Below are positions 34,027 to 44,335 of a stretch of DNA of 64,000 bases, piece by piece (position 1 is the stretch's first letter; the number at the start of each line of letters is the position of its first letter). The stretch is from Sipunculus nudus (taxonomy: Eukaryota; Annelida; Sipuncula; Golfingiida; Sipunculidae), in assembly GCA_026874595.1 (NCBI GenBank), contig CM049313.1, positions 13,449,508 through 13,513,507 on the forward strand, given 5' to 3'. The position numbers were made by a program, and so were the translations under genes. The notes below the pieces were generated by a model. That model was not told the DNA's origin and ran no database searches. It saw only the letters and a list, made by a program, of their open reading frames with translations.

Positions 34027-36330
34027 TGCAGAAATAGCAACATGGAATGGAAATGGACTTATGAACAAAATTAAATCAGTATAGAAGTTAAACAATAGAT
34101 AAATAATCACAGTATTGAATGTATCACTAAGACATGGCCAAACACAGATAATGAATTTTCTGATGCATTCCACGGGTACTATGGTTAGGGAATAGTCAGG
34201 AAGAGTATTGGGAGAGGAGGGGTCTTAGTTTACGTGCAACAGAAATTAAAGGGTATGATGGTACCTTAATTAATGAAGATAAAGATTTGGCCATAGTTTG
34301 CTGCTATATTGCGCCAGCAGGTTCATCATTCTATGTGGATGAAGATGAAATAAATAGTATCAACAGGCTGGAAAATTTATTGGTAGATACTTTAGCAGAA
34401 TTTGATGAATTTAATTTAATTCTCCTTGGTGATTTTTAATGCTAGAACTGTAAATATAACAGATATTCTAGGACACTTAATTAAGTGTTTAACTCCTTTT
34501 GGTACGTTGTAGCTGATTATGTAATTGTGAGTAGTTGTCTACTTCATAAGGTAGATGGATCCTGTGTATTATCAGATGATCCGTCCAATCACTTTCCTTT
34601 AAGCTGTTCACTTAATAGTATCAGACCACGGAAAGAGCTTTCGAATAAACACATGTGCGATCTGACAAAATGGGTAAAATTTTATCGGACTGATGAAGAT
34701 AAAACAAATATTTCAAAATCATAAGAACAAATAAAATGTGCGTTACTTTTCAACACATTGAACGAAAGCTTAGAAAATCCGGACAAAGCAAGTGAGGCAT
34801 TGGTTAGTATTAATCAAATTATATTCTACAGAAATAAACTAAACTTCCGAGACAACATGAAACTAATGCAACCAAAATGGTGGGACAAAGAATGTGAATT
34901 TTGGAAAAGTGAAAAATACATAGCTTTGAATAAGAACAGATGTACAATATCAGATGGCGACTTACTTAATTATTAACAAACAAAACAGAGGTTTAAAAAA
35001 ATATGTGTAGAAAAGAAAGCAATCATCCAAGCCTCAGAGGTGCAAAAGGTGATAGGTGCAAAAGACACTGATTCCATGTGGAAAAACATGAGAATTTTAA
35101 ATAATAAGAAAATTGTTACAACAGTAGAACCGGTACAAACATTTTAGGGAAATTTTGAATTCATCAACACATGAAATTAATCAAGACTTTAAGCATCCTA
35201 ATCTGGAATATTTAAAAAAATGTATTAGAAATTGAAAATGATACAAAGCTTGATGGACTAATAACACCATGTGAAGTACAAAAAGCCATAAATGAAATGA
35301 AAAGAGGAAAGGCCCTAGGGCCTGACGGGATAACGGTAGATATATTTAAAGATACATATAGTTACATATATCGTCTCATATATTACAATTATTTATTAGT
35401 GTATTAGGAAATGGATTTTTCCAAGCCTCTTGGAGCAAAGCATTTATTGTACCAATTCACAAAAAGGCTTCCACCATAGATCCTAAAAATTATAGAGGTA
35501 TTTCATTACTTAATACCGTTGGTAAACTATTTACAAAAATATTGACAAACAGAATTCAATATTACGTTGATCAAGCTGGATTATTATGTGAAACACAAGC
35601 TGGCTATAGGAAAGGTTATTCAACTGTAGACCATTCATTTTCTTTAATGGGGTGTGTGCAGAATTATTTAACTGCTTTTGATAGTATACAACATGATTTA
35701 TTGTGGTATGTTTCAGTTAAATCTGGGATAAAAGGGAAACTCTAACAGACACTTCAGTCAATATTTAGTCAATGAAGTCATGTCTTCTTTCAGAGGAAGG
35801 ATTAACATATTAATTTGAATGTACTAACGGAACTCGACCAGGGTGCATGGTGAGTCCCCTTCTGTTTTCTTTATTCACAGATGAATTTTATGAACAAATT
35901 AATGAAACAGATTGTCATGGTATACATATTGATGAATATTTGCCAAACTGAATGACATTAATGTACGCTGATGATTTAGTATGCTTCAGCGATACAATAG
36001 GACGTCTCCAAGAACAAATAAACCAGTTGCAAGTTTTTTTCTGTCAATTATGGCTTAAACGTTAATTTAGGAAAGACAAAAATTTTGATTTTTAGACACG
36101 GGGGTTCATTTAAAAAGAATAGGGAAATGGCACTATCAAAAATACTCAAATTGAAACGGTAAATGACTATAGATGCTTAGGGGTAATATTTACAAGTACA
36201 TTGTCATGGTGTAAAACAAGAAAAAAAGCGCAGGCAATACAGGCTGAATGAGCAGTGACTCTCGTAAAAATCTTTTATAGGAAATAAAGTTGTTTATCGC
36301 TCTATATAAAGACACCTGTACATGGATTAT
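34027..36330 (+). pseudogene. Second LINE, broken ORF2
   Basis: Disrupted endonuclease and reverse transcriptase segments occur in the right order on the plus strand. Near 34030 there is ATWNGNGLMNKIKS; near 34280-34440 AIVCCYIAPAGSSFYV and ILLGDF (an APE endonuclease signature); near 35310 ALGPDGITVDIFKD; near 35480 DPKNYRGISLL; near 35680 TAFDSIQHDLLW (motif A, with a deletion just before it); near 35840 RPGCMVSPLLFSLF (motif B); and near 35960 LMYADDLVCFSD (motif C). Many frameshifts and stops separate them. Its motifs differ from those of the LINE at 23-28 kb, so it belongs to another clade, which I do not name. No ORF1 is visible upstream. Confidence 0.8.
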
Positions 36331-37020
36331 AAATTATTGGTATCCCTACTCAACTTAATTCAAGAATTTGCCATCAATGAGATATATCTGTATTATAATT
36401 TTGCATTCAGTATGCATCTGTAATAATTTTACATATATTCCTGATTTTTTTTTTATAAAAAAATCAGCTGAAAAGCATTTTGTATTGGGAAAATTAATTT
36501 CAAATTTTATTTCAAGTAGGGACCACTTTTGTGAACAGATGGTAGCACTTGGTTTACCATTGGCAGATTGCCAGTGCCTTGATATTGCCCATTAGCCAAG
36601 ATGATGTCAGCTCTATAAATAGTTTTGGCACAGTTTCAGGATTGGAAGAAGTGCAGCCAGGTATAGGTCAAGAGTTCACTCAGTGCAGTAGCTGCATTCT
36701 ATTTAAAGCTTTGGCAGACTGCTCACTGCATCAGATTTGGCACCACAGTTCAGCCTGGATCTATTTATAGCTTTTGCAGACTGCCATCTGTGTCAGATTG
36801 TGTAACAGGTCCAGGTTCACTCAGTGCAGCCAGGTACAGGTCGAAAGTTCAATCAGTTTAGCCAGGTGCAGGTCAAGATTTCACTCAGTGCAATGGCTTG
36901 AGGCAGCAATTTGTCACAGTTCACTCGGTGGCAACTGCCTTACTCACCTAAGCCTCGTCAGCCCAGTGCATCAAACTCAAGGGAAGTTTGATGTATTGAC
37001 CTGATATTTTGACCTGTCTA
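36331..37020. repeat. Short degenerate repeat block
   Basis: From about 36640 to 36930 the motif GGTCAAGAGTTCACTCAGTG and variants (AGCCAGGTACAGGTCGAAAG, GTTCACTCGGTGG) recur irregularly. No coding potential; origin unknown. Confidence 0.45.
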
Positions 37021-37600
37021 TGCGTCTTTGATGGTATTCTCATTTACAAGACAGGTGGTGCCACCTACATTGACTTTTGCAGTGTATGCGCCTGCTTATT
37101 TCTACAGAGGAATTTGATACATCAGCCTAAAATTGGGCATATTTATACATATCGGGTAGCTTTATAGTGTACAAGACTGGTGGCGCCACCTACAATAATC
37201 TGTGCACATTGTATGTCCCTGCTTATTTCGCAAGAGGGGTTAGACATATGAATATAAACTTATTTATTTACATGGATTGTACAAATAGTTAATATAACTA
37301 ATCGCGGCACTCTCCATGGCTCCGGTGGTGGCGTTCGTTAGTCTACAAGGGTGGAGGAAAGCGGAGTACCCGGTGAAAACCACTGACCTTGGACGGGCAA
37401 CTACAACCAACTCTCATGGCCACGCCTGGAATTGAACCCGGGTCGCCAGCAGAGAGAGCCAAGCGTTTTACCACTCAGCTGTCCAGGCCCCTACGTCTGC
37501 CATTGGGTATATGTATATAGCTCCTCGTTGAATACAAGACTGGTGGTGCCGGCAACAATCATTTTTCTGCTGTGTGCACCCATGCCAGAATTTCATCAGT
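37021..37600. repeat. Palindromic-core repeat interrupted by a SINE
   Basis: Three units of roughly 125 bp contain TACAAGACTGGTGGCGCCAC-type segments at about 37049, 37173 and 37540, preceded by CCTAAAATTGGGCATATTTA-like sequence. These match the core units of the Helitron-like elements at 58729 and 62289. The third unit is split by the SINE at 37302-37492. Confidence 0.65.
37302..37492 (-). mobile_element. tRNA-derived SINE
   Basis: On the minus strand the element starts GGGGCCTGGACAGCTGAGTG with an A box (AGCTGAGTGGTAAAACGC, about 37464-37481) and a B box (GGGTTCAATTCC, 37428-37439) at tRNA spacing. It continues into a body containing AGTGGTTTTCACCGGGTACT and CCGCTTTCCTCCACCC, the kind of conserved non-tRNA domain seen in metazoan SINEs. 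Folding into a functional tRNA is not supported. The named SINE superfamily is not assigned. Confidence 0.75.
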
Positions 37601-37917
37601 GATGTCTGTGTAATTGTTTCTTATTCAAAGTGTTTAGAACTTGCATTGTTCATATACATGTTACACGTTCTTGAAAAGTAATGGTCCAGCATTGATGCAT
37701 TATACCTGGTGTAATCCCACTGCACAGGTTCGCATTAGGCCTGTAGGCCTTAATTGTTCATAAATCATTTGTGGTGAATGAGGGACAAGTGATCGGAATT
37801 AAAGGTGCTATATATAATTGTGGCTCCTGTCTTAACGATTTAAACAAGTCATTGTGCATGCATGTATTAATCTTATAGACTTCTTATTCATAAAGTTTTT
37901 TTTCTTTTAAATGGGTT

Positions 37918-38517
37918 AAACAGGCATACAGACTGTGATACAGCACACGATAATTCGATATGATCTGTTCTGTAGTTAAAGGGGCCCAATCACCTATCTG
38001 ACCTTTATAAACTAAAGGTAATCCCTTGGAGCTTTCATCAAAATAGGTCAGAAAACATGGATATCACCGCACACATGCAGGCTTTTTGTTCTGTTTATAT
38101 TGACGTGTTTATAATATTGCGGGCCCGCCAAAATAATCAAAACAAATTCAACAAGGGCATCTGACAGCAAGTCAGCACCTTAGGTTACATGATTTTCCCA
38201 TTTGTCAACACTGCTGTTGATAAACAAGTTCACACATCCTTCACGAAGGCCTCATAAGATATTTTCACAACCAAAATTACCCAAACATCAATAATATATA
38301 CACAAAGGAAGCCAGAATCACATAAATTCTTTTTTAAGAGGTAGGTGATAGGACACCTTTAAATTACTAAATGCTTGTGACAATGTCTTATTATTTCAGA
38401 GAGAGTATATATTGTGCGATTGTTCTAATACTAGTCGTGGAATTGGTGTGATGAAACGATCGAGTTCCAGACTCTGAAACAATATGGTGTTTCGGGGTGT
38501 ACAAATACCCACTTTTT
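37918..38517. repeat. Dispersed repeat split by a MITE
   Basis: 37918-37975 (AACAGGCATACAGACTGTGA and on) and 38363-38517 (TAAATGCTTGTGACAATG to GGGTGTACAAATACCCAC) together align end to end with the uninterrupted copy at 46557-46754. The break is exactly at a TTAA occupied by the MITE. The nature of the host repeat is not known; it has no convincing ORF. Confidence 0.8.
37976..38362. mobile_element. TTAA-flanked MITE with intact target duplications
   Basis: TTAA at 37976-37979 and TTAA at 38359-38362 bound a 379-bp segment. Its ends are inverted repeats of about 21 bp: AGGGGCCCAATCACCTATCTG on the left against AGGTGTCCTATCACCTACCTC read inward from the right, with about 16 matching positions. 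There is no ORF. The related uninterrupted locus at 46557-46754 shows the empty site. TTAA duplication and AGGG-type ends point to piggyBac-type mobilisation (inference from target site and ends). Confidence 0.85.
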
Positions 38518-39385
38518 TATTCCGTTCGCTCCATATTTTACCCCAGATTCTGAAGAACAATTTTAATTCTTTGTGTGTGTCAGACAAACGATGTCAGTCA
38601 TTCCGAATCTGGCAAAGAACAAGAAGTGGCTGGAATATCATGATTTTGCACTAACTCTACGTGCATATACACTAAAAACAAATATAAAAATAAATAAAGA
38701 ACACTTTCCAGTTCTCCACAAAATAAAAACAAGTTAGCGTACGTTATGATAAGTATTTATGTGTAAAGACGTACACATGTCAATTTTGAATGACTAAATT
38801 TTCGCAAAGAGTAAAATAATAATTTGTTCTATGACCTAACGGGCAAGAAAAAATATATAAAAAGGGCGAGCGGGTGATGTATTTTTTTAATTTACCGGTT
38901 GAGACAAAATTCATGGACCTTTTTTTGGATAACATGGAGGATACCGTACTTATATAAATGGAAGTTCTGGAAATAAGGGCGACAAACCACATATGTTAAA
39001 GTATAATCCGTTTTATATCACAACTTAAGGCCTATTAATGAAACTTTCGAATAATTGATACACATAATTATTTTTCTTAGGGGACTGAAGTGAGAGCACC
39101 CATCAACAACAATACTTTGATCACTATCCTTCCCCCTAACCCCTCGCCCTCAGTCATCCCCCTCCCTCCCCCCAAAAAAGAATACCCTGAAAAATAGGAT
39201 TTCACAAAATAAAATATATTATTTTTAATTTTTATGACATAATTTAAAAGTTCTAAATTCACTTCCATTTTTCCCTCTCTCTCTCAGTTTTTTGCATCAT
39301 CAGTCGGGGGCACGGGCCTTGATAAGCTGATTTACTTAAACGATTACATCCGGCAATATTTGCGCCTTGCTTTGTTCCCCGCGTA
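38518..39385. other. Spacer upstream of the lamin promoter
   Basis: AT-rich with no supported feature; a CT-rich patch lies near 39276-39286. Confidence 0.45.
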
Positions 39386-39649
39386 TCTATAAATACTTGG
39401 GCGACATTACCGAACACATGGCACGGGCTGAGGTAAACAACCCCACATGACTCACCGTGTGTTCATTATGCACAGGAACATCCACTCTCTTAGCGTGTGA
39501 ACGAACCGGACACTCGATTGGTCAATCATATCACGTGACCGCGCGGCACGCTTGTGTAGGCCGCCATCTTGGTTTTGGGACTCGTGAACGCGAACTGAGC
39601 TAAGGAAAGTGGAAGTTATTTACTTGAGGAAGGATTGTCTGCAGAAATC
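39386..39649 (+). promoter_or_regulatory. Lamin promoter and 5' UTR
   Basis: The region becomes GC-richer than its flanks. It contains a TATAAATA at 39389-39396, an inverted CCAAT box (ATTGG, 39517-39521), an E-box TCACGTGAC at 39531-39539 and a GCCGCCATCTTGG at 39560-39572, the activating YY1-type motif that often lies at or just after start sites of housekeeping genes. If transcription starts near the YY1-type motif, the 5' UTR is about 60-90 nt and contains no upstream ATG before the ATG at 39650. Use of the distal TATA-like element is less likely, since it lies 260 bp upstream. Confidence 0.55.
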
Positions 39650-40059
39650 ATGGCGACGAGAACTAGCAGGAAATCCACCACGACGACTACGACATCTCAG
39701 AGGGCGTCATCAGCGACTTCTACGCCGGTAGGCTCTGTCCTCCAGTCGCCGGGTCGGAGGCCGCCATCACCAACCGCCATCTCTCGATACCAAGAGAAGG
39801 AGGAGCTCGCCGGGCTTAATGACCGACTGGCGTCCTACATCGACAGGGTCAGATTCCTGGAAACAGAAAATCTGAAATTAACGACCCAGATCAGGTCATC
39901 AGAAGAGGTAGTCACCCGCGAGGTCACGAATATTAAGGCACTTTATGAAACGGAGTTAAATGATGCGCGGAAACTCCTCGATGAAACGTCCAAAGAGAAA
40001 GCCCGACTTCAGATCGAAGTGAACAAATACAGGGGGGAAGCCGAGGAATGGGAGAAAAA
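39650..40059 (+). CDS. Nuclear lamin, exon 1 (head, coil 1A, start of coil 1B)
   Basis: Lamins are intermediate-filament proteins that polymerise under the inner nuclear membrane and anchor chromatin. This exon encodes residues 1-136 plus two bases of codon 137. The head is Ser/Thr-rich (residues 1-45), with a CDK1-type SPT at 40-42 just before the rod, where mitotic phosphorylation disassembles lamins. The rod opens with [20 protein letters not shown] (49-68), the helix-initiation consensus, and [19 protein letters not shown] matches lamin coil 1B. I start at the ATG at 39650 (AATCATGG); the frame is open five codons further upstream but with no ATG. The head is about 18 residues longer than in human lamin A. 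The donor GTAAGT begins at 40060. Lamin, not a cytoplasmic filament protein, is indicated by the later nuclear signal and tail domain. Confidence 0.95.
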
Positions 40060-40496
40060 GTAAGTCGCTACAACAGTCATAGTCGTATCATACATGATTA
40101 ATTGTTGTTAACGTATTTATTATGATATCTAAAATAACCAGATGATCATTGATGTTAGTGTTTGATGCCAGATTGGTTGCACTCCTGACAATGATCGTCA
40201 TGACGACCTCTCGATTACCCGGGGGGGGGGGGGGGGTTGTGTTGTCACCCGTGTCTGTTTGTAATATACAGGAATAGTTAGACTCTGAGATGAAATTCAG
40301 TGATACCATGCAGGGAGTGACTATAGAATAAGTGCCAAGATGGGAAATGATCTTGGTCAAGGATAATGTTCTTGGTGTCTTCGTCTAGTATTTCCTATGT
40401 GGTTTCTGTTAATCTTATGTCTCCATCTGGTGGCGATCCTGTAATGAGAAATTCATGATTTATTAGTACCCATAACATGCAGTTGTGAAGCTCTTG

Positions 40497-40556
40497 ATTG
40501 GGCCTTGAACCAGCAATCGTGTGATCACATGTCCTATGCGCTACCAATGCGCCATA
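40497..40556 (-). mobile_element. tRNA-like SINE head
   Basis: On the minus strand CTATGGCGCATTGGTAGCGC gives an A box (TGGCGCATTGG) and GCTGGTTCAAGGCC gives a B box about 30 nt later. The intervening arm does not form a good anticodon stem, so a SINE relic is more likely than a tRNA gene. Its body probably continues toward 40380. Confidence 0.5.
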
Positions 40557-41741
40557 GAAGACGAGTTGGAAAGCAGGGTTCGAATGGGGATATTTAAATC
40601 TACTCTTGAGAATTGGTTGTAGTTGTTAAAATGAGGGTTAATTTGTTTGGGGTATGCGTCGTCCAAGCGCTTGGCACCGGGACGTCGAAAAAGCTTTTAA
40701 AAAAATTAACCCTCAGCCGTTTGTTGACCACTTGCCACAAAAACGTACTCCGTCTCGCGCTTCACACGGAAAAGATAGAGTCACTGGTTTATTTGTAAAC
40801 CCTAACCCTTGAAATACACCAAATATACATAGGGACATTTGCACAAGCTAAATGGTGTAAACTAGCAGAAGGAGAGTCATGACGGATACAACAAGTTGAA
40901 TTGCGTGAACAGAGGATAAATTATACATTATTACAGGCTAAGATACAAGTGAAAAGGCTATAGGATACAATTAACATGTATCCGTTGTGGATAAAAGAGT
41001 CCTGAACGGTAGGCACTACTTCTATAGTCGCACCACAGAATCTCTAGTGGGTAAGCACAGATTTTCTAGTCACACCCATGCAGAATGGTGGATTCAGATT
41101 AAGGTGTAACTTGGGATCATCTACCTGGGAAAAAAACAATTAGTTCTGTGTGGGGTAGGGGGGATATTATCTGTTTTGGGGGGATAACCAGTTCTTTTCA
41201 AACAGTGCAAAGAAATGGACCAGAACGATGTGGTCTGGAGGTAGAGTACAGGACTCCAAGCTTGGAGGTAATGAGAACAATTCATAAAGACTGCTGACGA
41301 GCTGTCATATAATTTGTCAAAAACGAAACACATTTGGTGAGATATTTCAATTTTATAACCATTGTGAGACAATAGTGTAAATGTGTTCAGCAGGTTATAG
41401 ATTTAAGTCTTTTGCCAGATGTTTTTGATATATAGAACTTCAAGCAAAGTTGGTCTGCTTGTGTGTATTTTCAGTGAAACTGATAGGATCATAGGTAAGT
41501 AAGGTAACCAAAACACTGTTACAGTGGACCTTCTGTTATAACAGAGAAAAAATGTTTTGACTAATTACAAGATATTATTGATTACTTTACTGTAATAGTT
41601 TTGTATAATGTGTCAGGTCCAGGTCATGAAGGAAGTTTTTTTCTTTAAATTCTGAATCTTATAAAGATGCAAAGGGACAGAATCCTGAAATAGATTCATA
41701 ATTTAAGTTACAAAGGAACTGTGGATTTCATATTTTTAGCT

Positions 41742-44335
41742 CAGCTGACTATAAGTCATCTGAGCTATAGTCGTGGTCCATTGTCCAGCGTCCGTCTGTC
41801 CGTCCGTCCGTAGATGTGGCACGTTTTGAAACCACAAGACCTAGGAATCCAAAATTCGGCATAATGTTAGATGTCCCCAAGATCTCCTACCAAGCCGAAA
41901 ACTGGGTCTTTGCAACTTTGTCCCTTTGAGAAATTAAGGAAAAACCTCTATTTTTTATTAAAAACCTATTTTCACACTTTAGGACTGCCTAATATCAAAA
42001 CCACTCATCTGTTTTTCCTCATATTTACCATAAATATTCCTCTATATAGTTCCTATGTACATGCAAGAAATTATGTCTGTATTATTTAATTTTAAAAAGT
42101 TCTGGGCCCAAACATAATGCATTTTGTAAAAAATCAGGAAAGATATTTGATCACTTAACACAAAAAATGTTAAAGCTATGGACCTTTTTTCCAGTAATAT
42201 AGCTTCAATTAATCAAAATTAAATTGTATACCCAAAATTAAATGAAAATCTTTTAAATTTTTTAAAATATTAATAAAAATAAAAAATCGGTACCTTAAAT
42301 TTTGCCCCACTTTGACCATGACACGTTTTTTTCCTGTAAGTACTGGGGATTTAATTTTCACAGCATGTTTTTGTTAGCATTTCAACTGTTAACACCAAAA
42401 ATTTGAAACCAGTTGATCAAAAACTAGACTTTAATCAAGTTTTCAAGCACCATGTAACATATTGTTTACATCAAGCTAGTGTTATGCAGTTTGCAAAAGC
42501 TCAGCTCCCCAGCTTCAGCTCTAAGTTCCTTAAATTCGGCATACAGTTAGATGTCTCCAAAATCCCCTACCATGCCAAGAATTGGGTCACTAGGACACAA
42601 TTCCTTCGAGATATTAATGAAAAACTTCATTTTTCCATTAAAAACCCATTGTTACACTTCAAGACTGCCTAATATCAAAACCACTGATCTGACTTTAATC
42701 ATAAACAATATACATATTTTTCATTCTCTATGCACATCCCAGAATGATGTCAGTATTGCGTAATTGTTTTAAGTTATGGGCCCAAACATAATGCACTTTG
42801 TAAAAAATCAAGAAATATATTTACTCCTTTAACAAGGGCATTGCTAGAGATTTTTTTGTCAGGGATGTAACATTATTTAATCAAGATTCAATTGAATACC
42901 CAAAATTAGTTCTGAATTTTTCAAATTTTATAAGTTATTAGTATAAATATAAAATTAGTACCTTAAATTTTGCCCAACTGTGACCATGGCACGTTTGTTT
43001 CCCGTGAGCACTGTTGATATAATTTTCATATCATGCACACATAAGGATTTCAGCTTTTTAGTTTAGAAAGCTGAAAGAAATTGGCCAAAAATTGTACCTT
43101 TTATTAATGTTTTTTATGAGACCCTGTCAGACTTTGGCTCTCTCCAGCCCCTCTTGAGTCACCTGTATGTTGACCTTTCATCAAATTATGCACGCTTGAG
43201 GCGAGGCATACAGGAATCCAGGCAGCTTATGGCCAGCCACAGTTGATCCAGGTGTCCAACCCAACTCATCTAGTAGTTTTAACCAACAACATAACAATAA
43301 ACAATAAATTAATAAATTTTTATTGGTTTTTAATAAATTAAAGAAAAATAGAAAAGGAATTTGTTAGTTTATAATAACAGGAAATTAACTTGCAGTTACT
43401 GATGATATAAGAATATTGTATCGATGGGTAGAATGTCACATATTCCAAATAACACCATGCAGTCACCTATTGCATTTTTCAGTTCAATTTTAATGATAAA
43501 GAAGTAAATCATATTATTCATTACTAATCATTAGGGATCATATGAAGGAAATTAATGATAGACAAAGATGCAGTTGATAATATTCATCTAGATTCCTACT
43601 GTGTCTAGTGTGTACATTGATGTGAAATTAGTCCAAAATGAATTTTTACAGTTATTTTTTCATATAAATAAAAGCCATAAAACCAGGTACTTATGATCAT
43701 TATTTAAATGTGTGAATTTTGTATATTCTGGATTCTCAACATCATTGTTTGGTGAAAACTGAATAAATACCAGACATGGTGCGAATACTTTGTAATTGTA
43801 TTTAAATAGGAATATGATTATGTACTCCATTATAAAATTTCTTGCATAAAGAATGGGAATTCAGGTAAAAATGAAAGTATATGAATACTCGTGCAAATAC
43901 TTTCAAAATGTATTCATGAATGCATTGATGAATATATTCTTTAATATTATTTTATATTTCATATCAGTTATATTTCATTTTAAAAAATCATATGATTCTC
44001 TTATTATTTTTAATAAAAATTATATTTGGGACAATATTTGTAATTTTTTTTAATAAATAGTTAAACTCTTATATTATATGTTCTGCTTATAAGTTACCGG
44101 TATATGGCCAAGTCAAAATCTGTGTGACAATAGTACTCCAGTTGTTAATAAAATAAATGAAATCAATCCTCTTCCCTGTCTCCAAAGGTACTATCAAAAT
44201 CATACATAAGCTAAACAACAACAACTCATAATACAGCTTATATTTATTACCACACAAAACCAGCATGTGCCTCATTTCTAAATAATATCTTTTTATCATA
44301 TATAACAGCTGAGCGTCGTGACCCATAGGTCCCTT
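41742..44335 (+). mobile_element. Tandem-core element, family A, copy 2
   Basis: The head is AGCTCAGCTGACTATAAGTC followed by ATCTGAGCTATAG, in which AGCTCAG and CTGAGCT pair as a hairpin, then a GTCCGTCTGTCCGTCCGTCC microsatellite (about 41799-41818). The tail, CAGCTGAGCGTCGTGACCCA then TAGGTCCCTTG, ends near 44335. Both termini match the minus-strand copy at 6246-7545. The core holds two diverged tandem units of about 675 bp: the AAATTCGGCATA..GTTAGATGT block recurs at about 41853 and 42535, and TTTTGCCC..TGACCATG at about 42299 and 42968. This core is unrelated to that of copy 1. There is no coding capacity. Confidence 0.7.

Noticed and set aside
37428-37492. Functional tRNA gene on the minus strand
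   Set aside because: A and B boxes are present, but the acceptor and anticodon stems do not pair and the sequence continues into a SINE body.
39635-39649. Five extra codons upstream of the lamin ATG
   Set aside because: The frame is open but starts at TTG; the ATG at 39650 has a good context and fits lamin N-termini.
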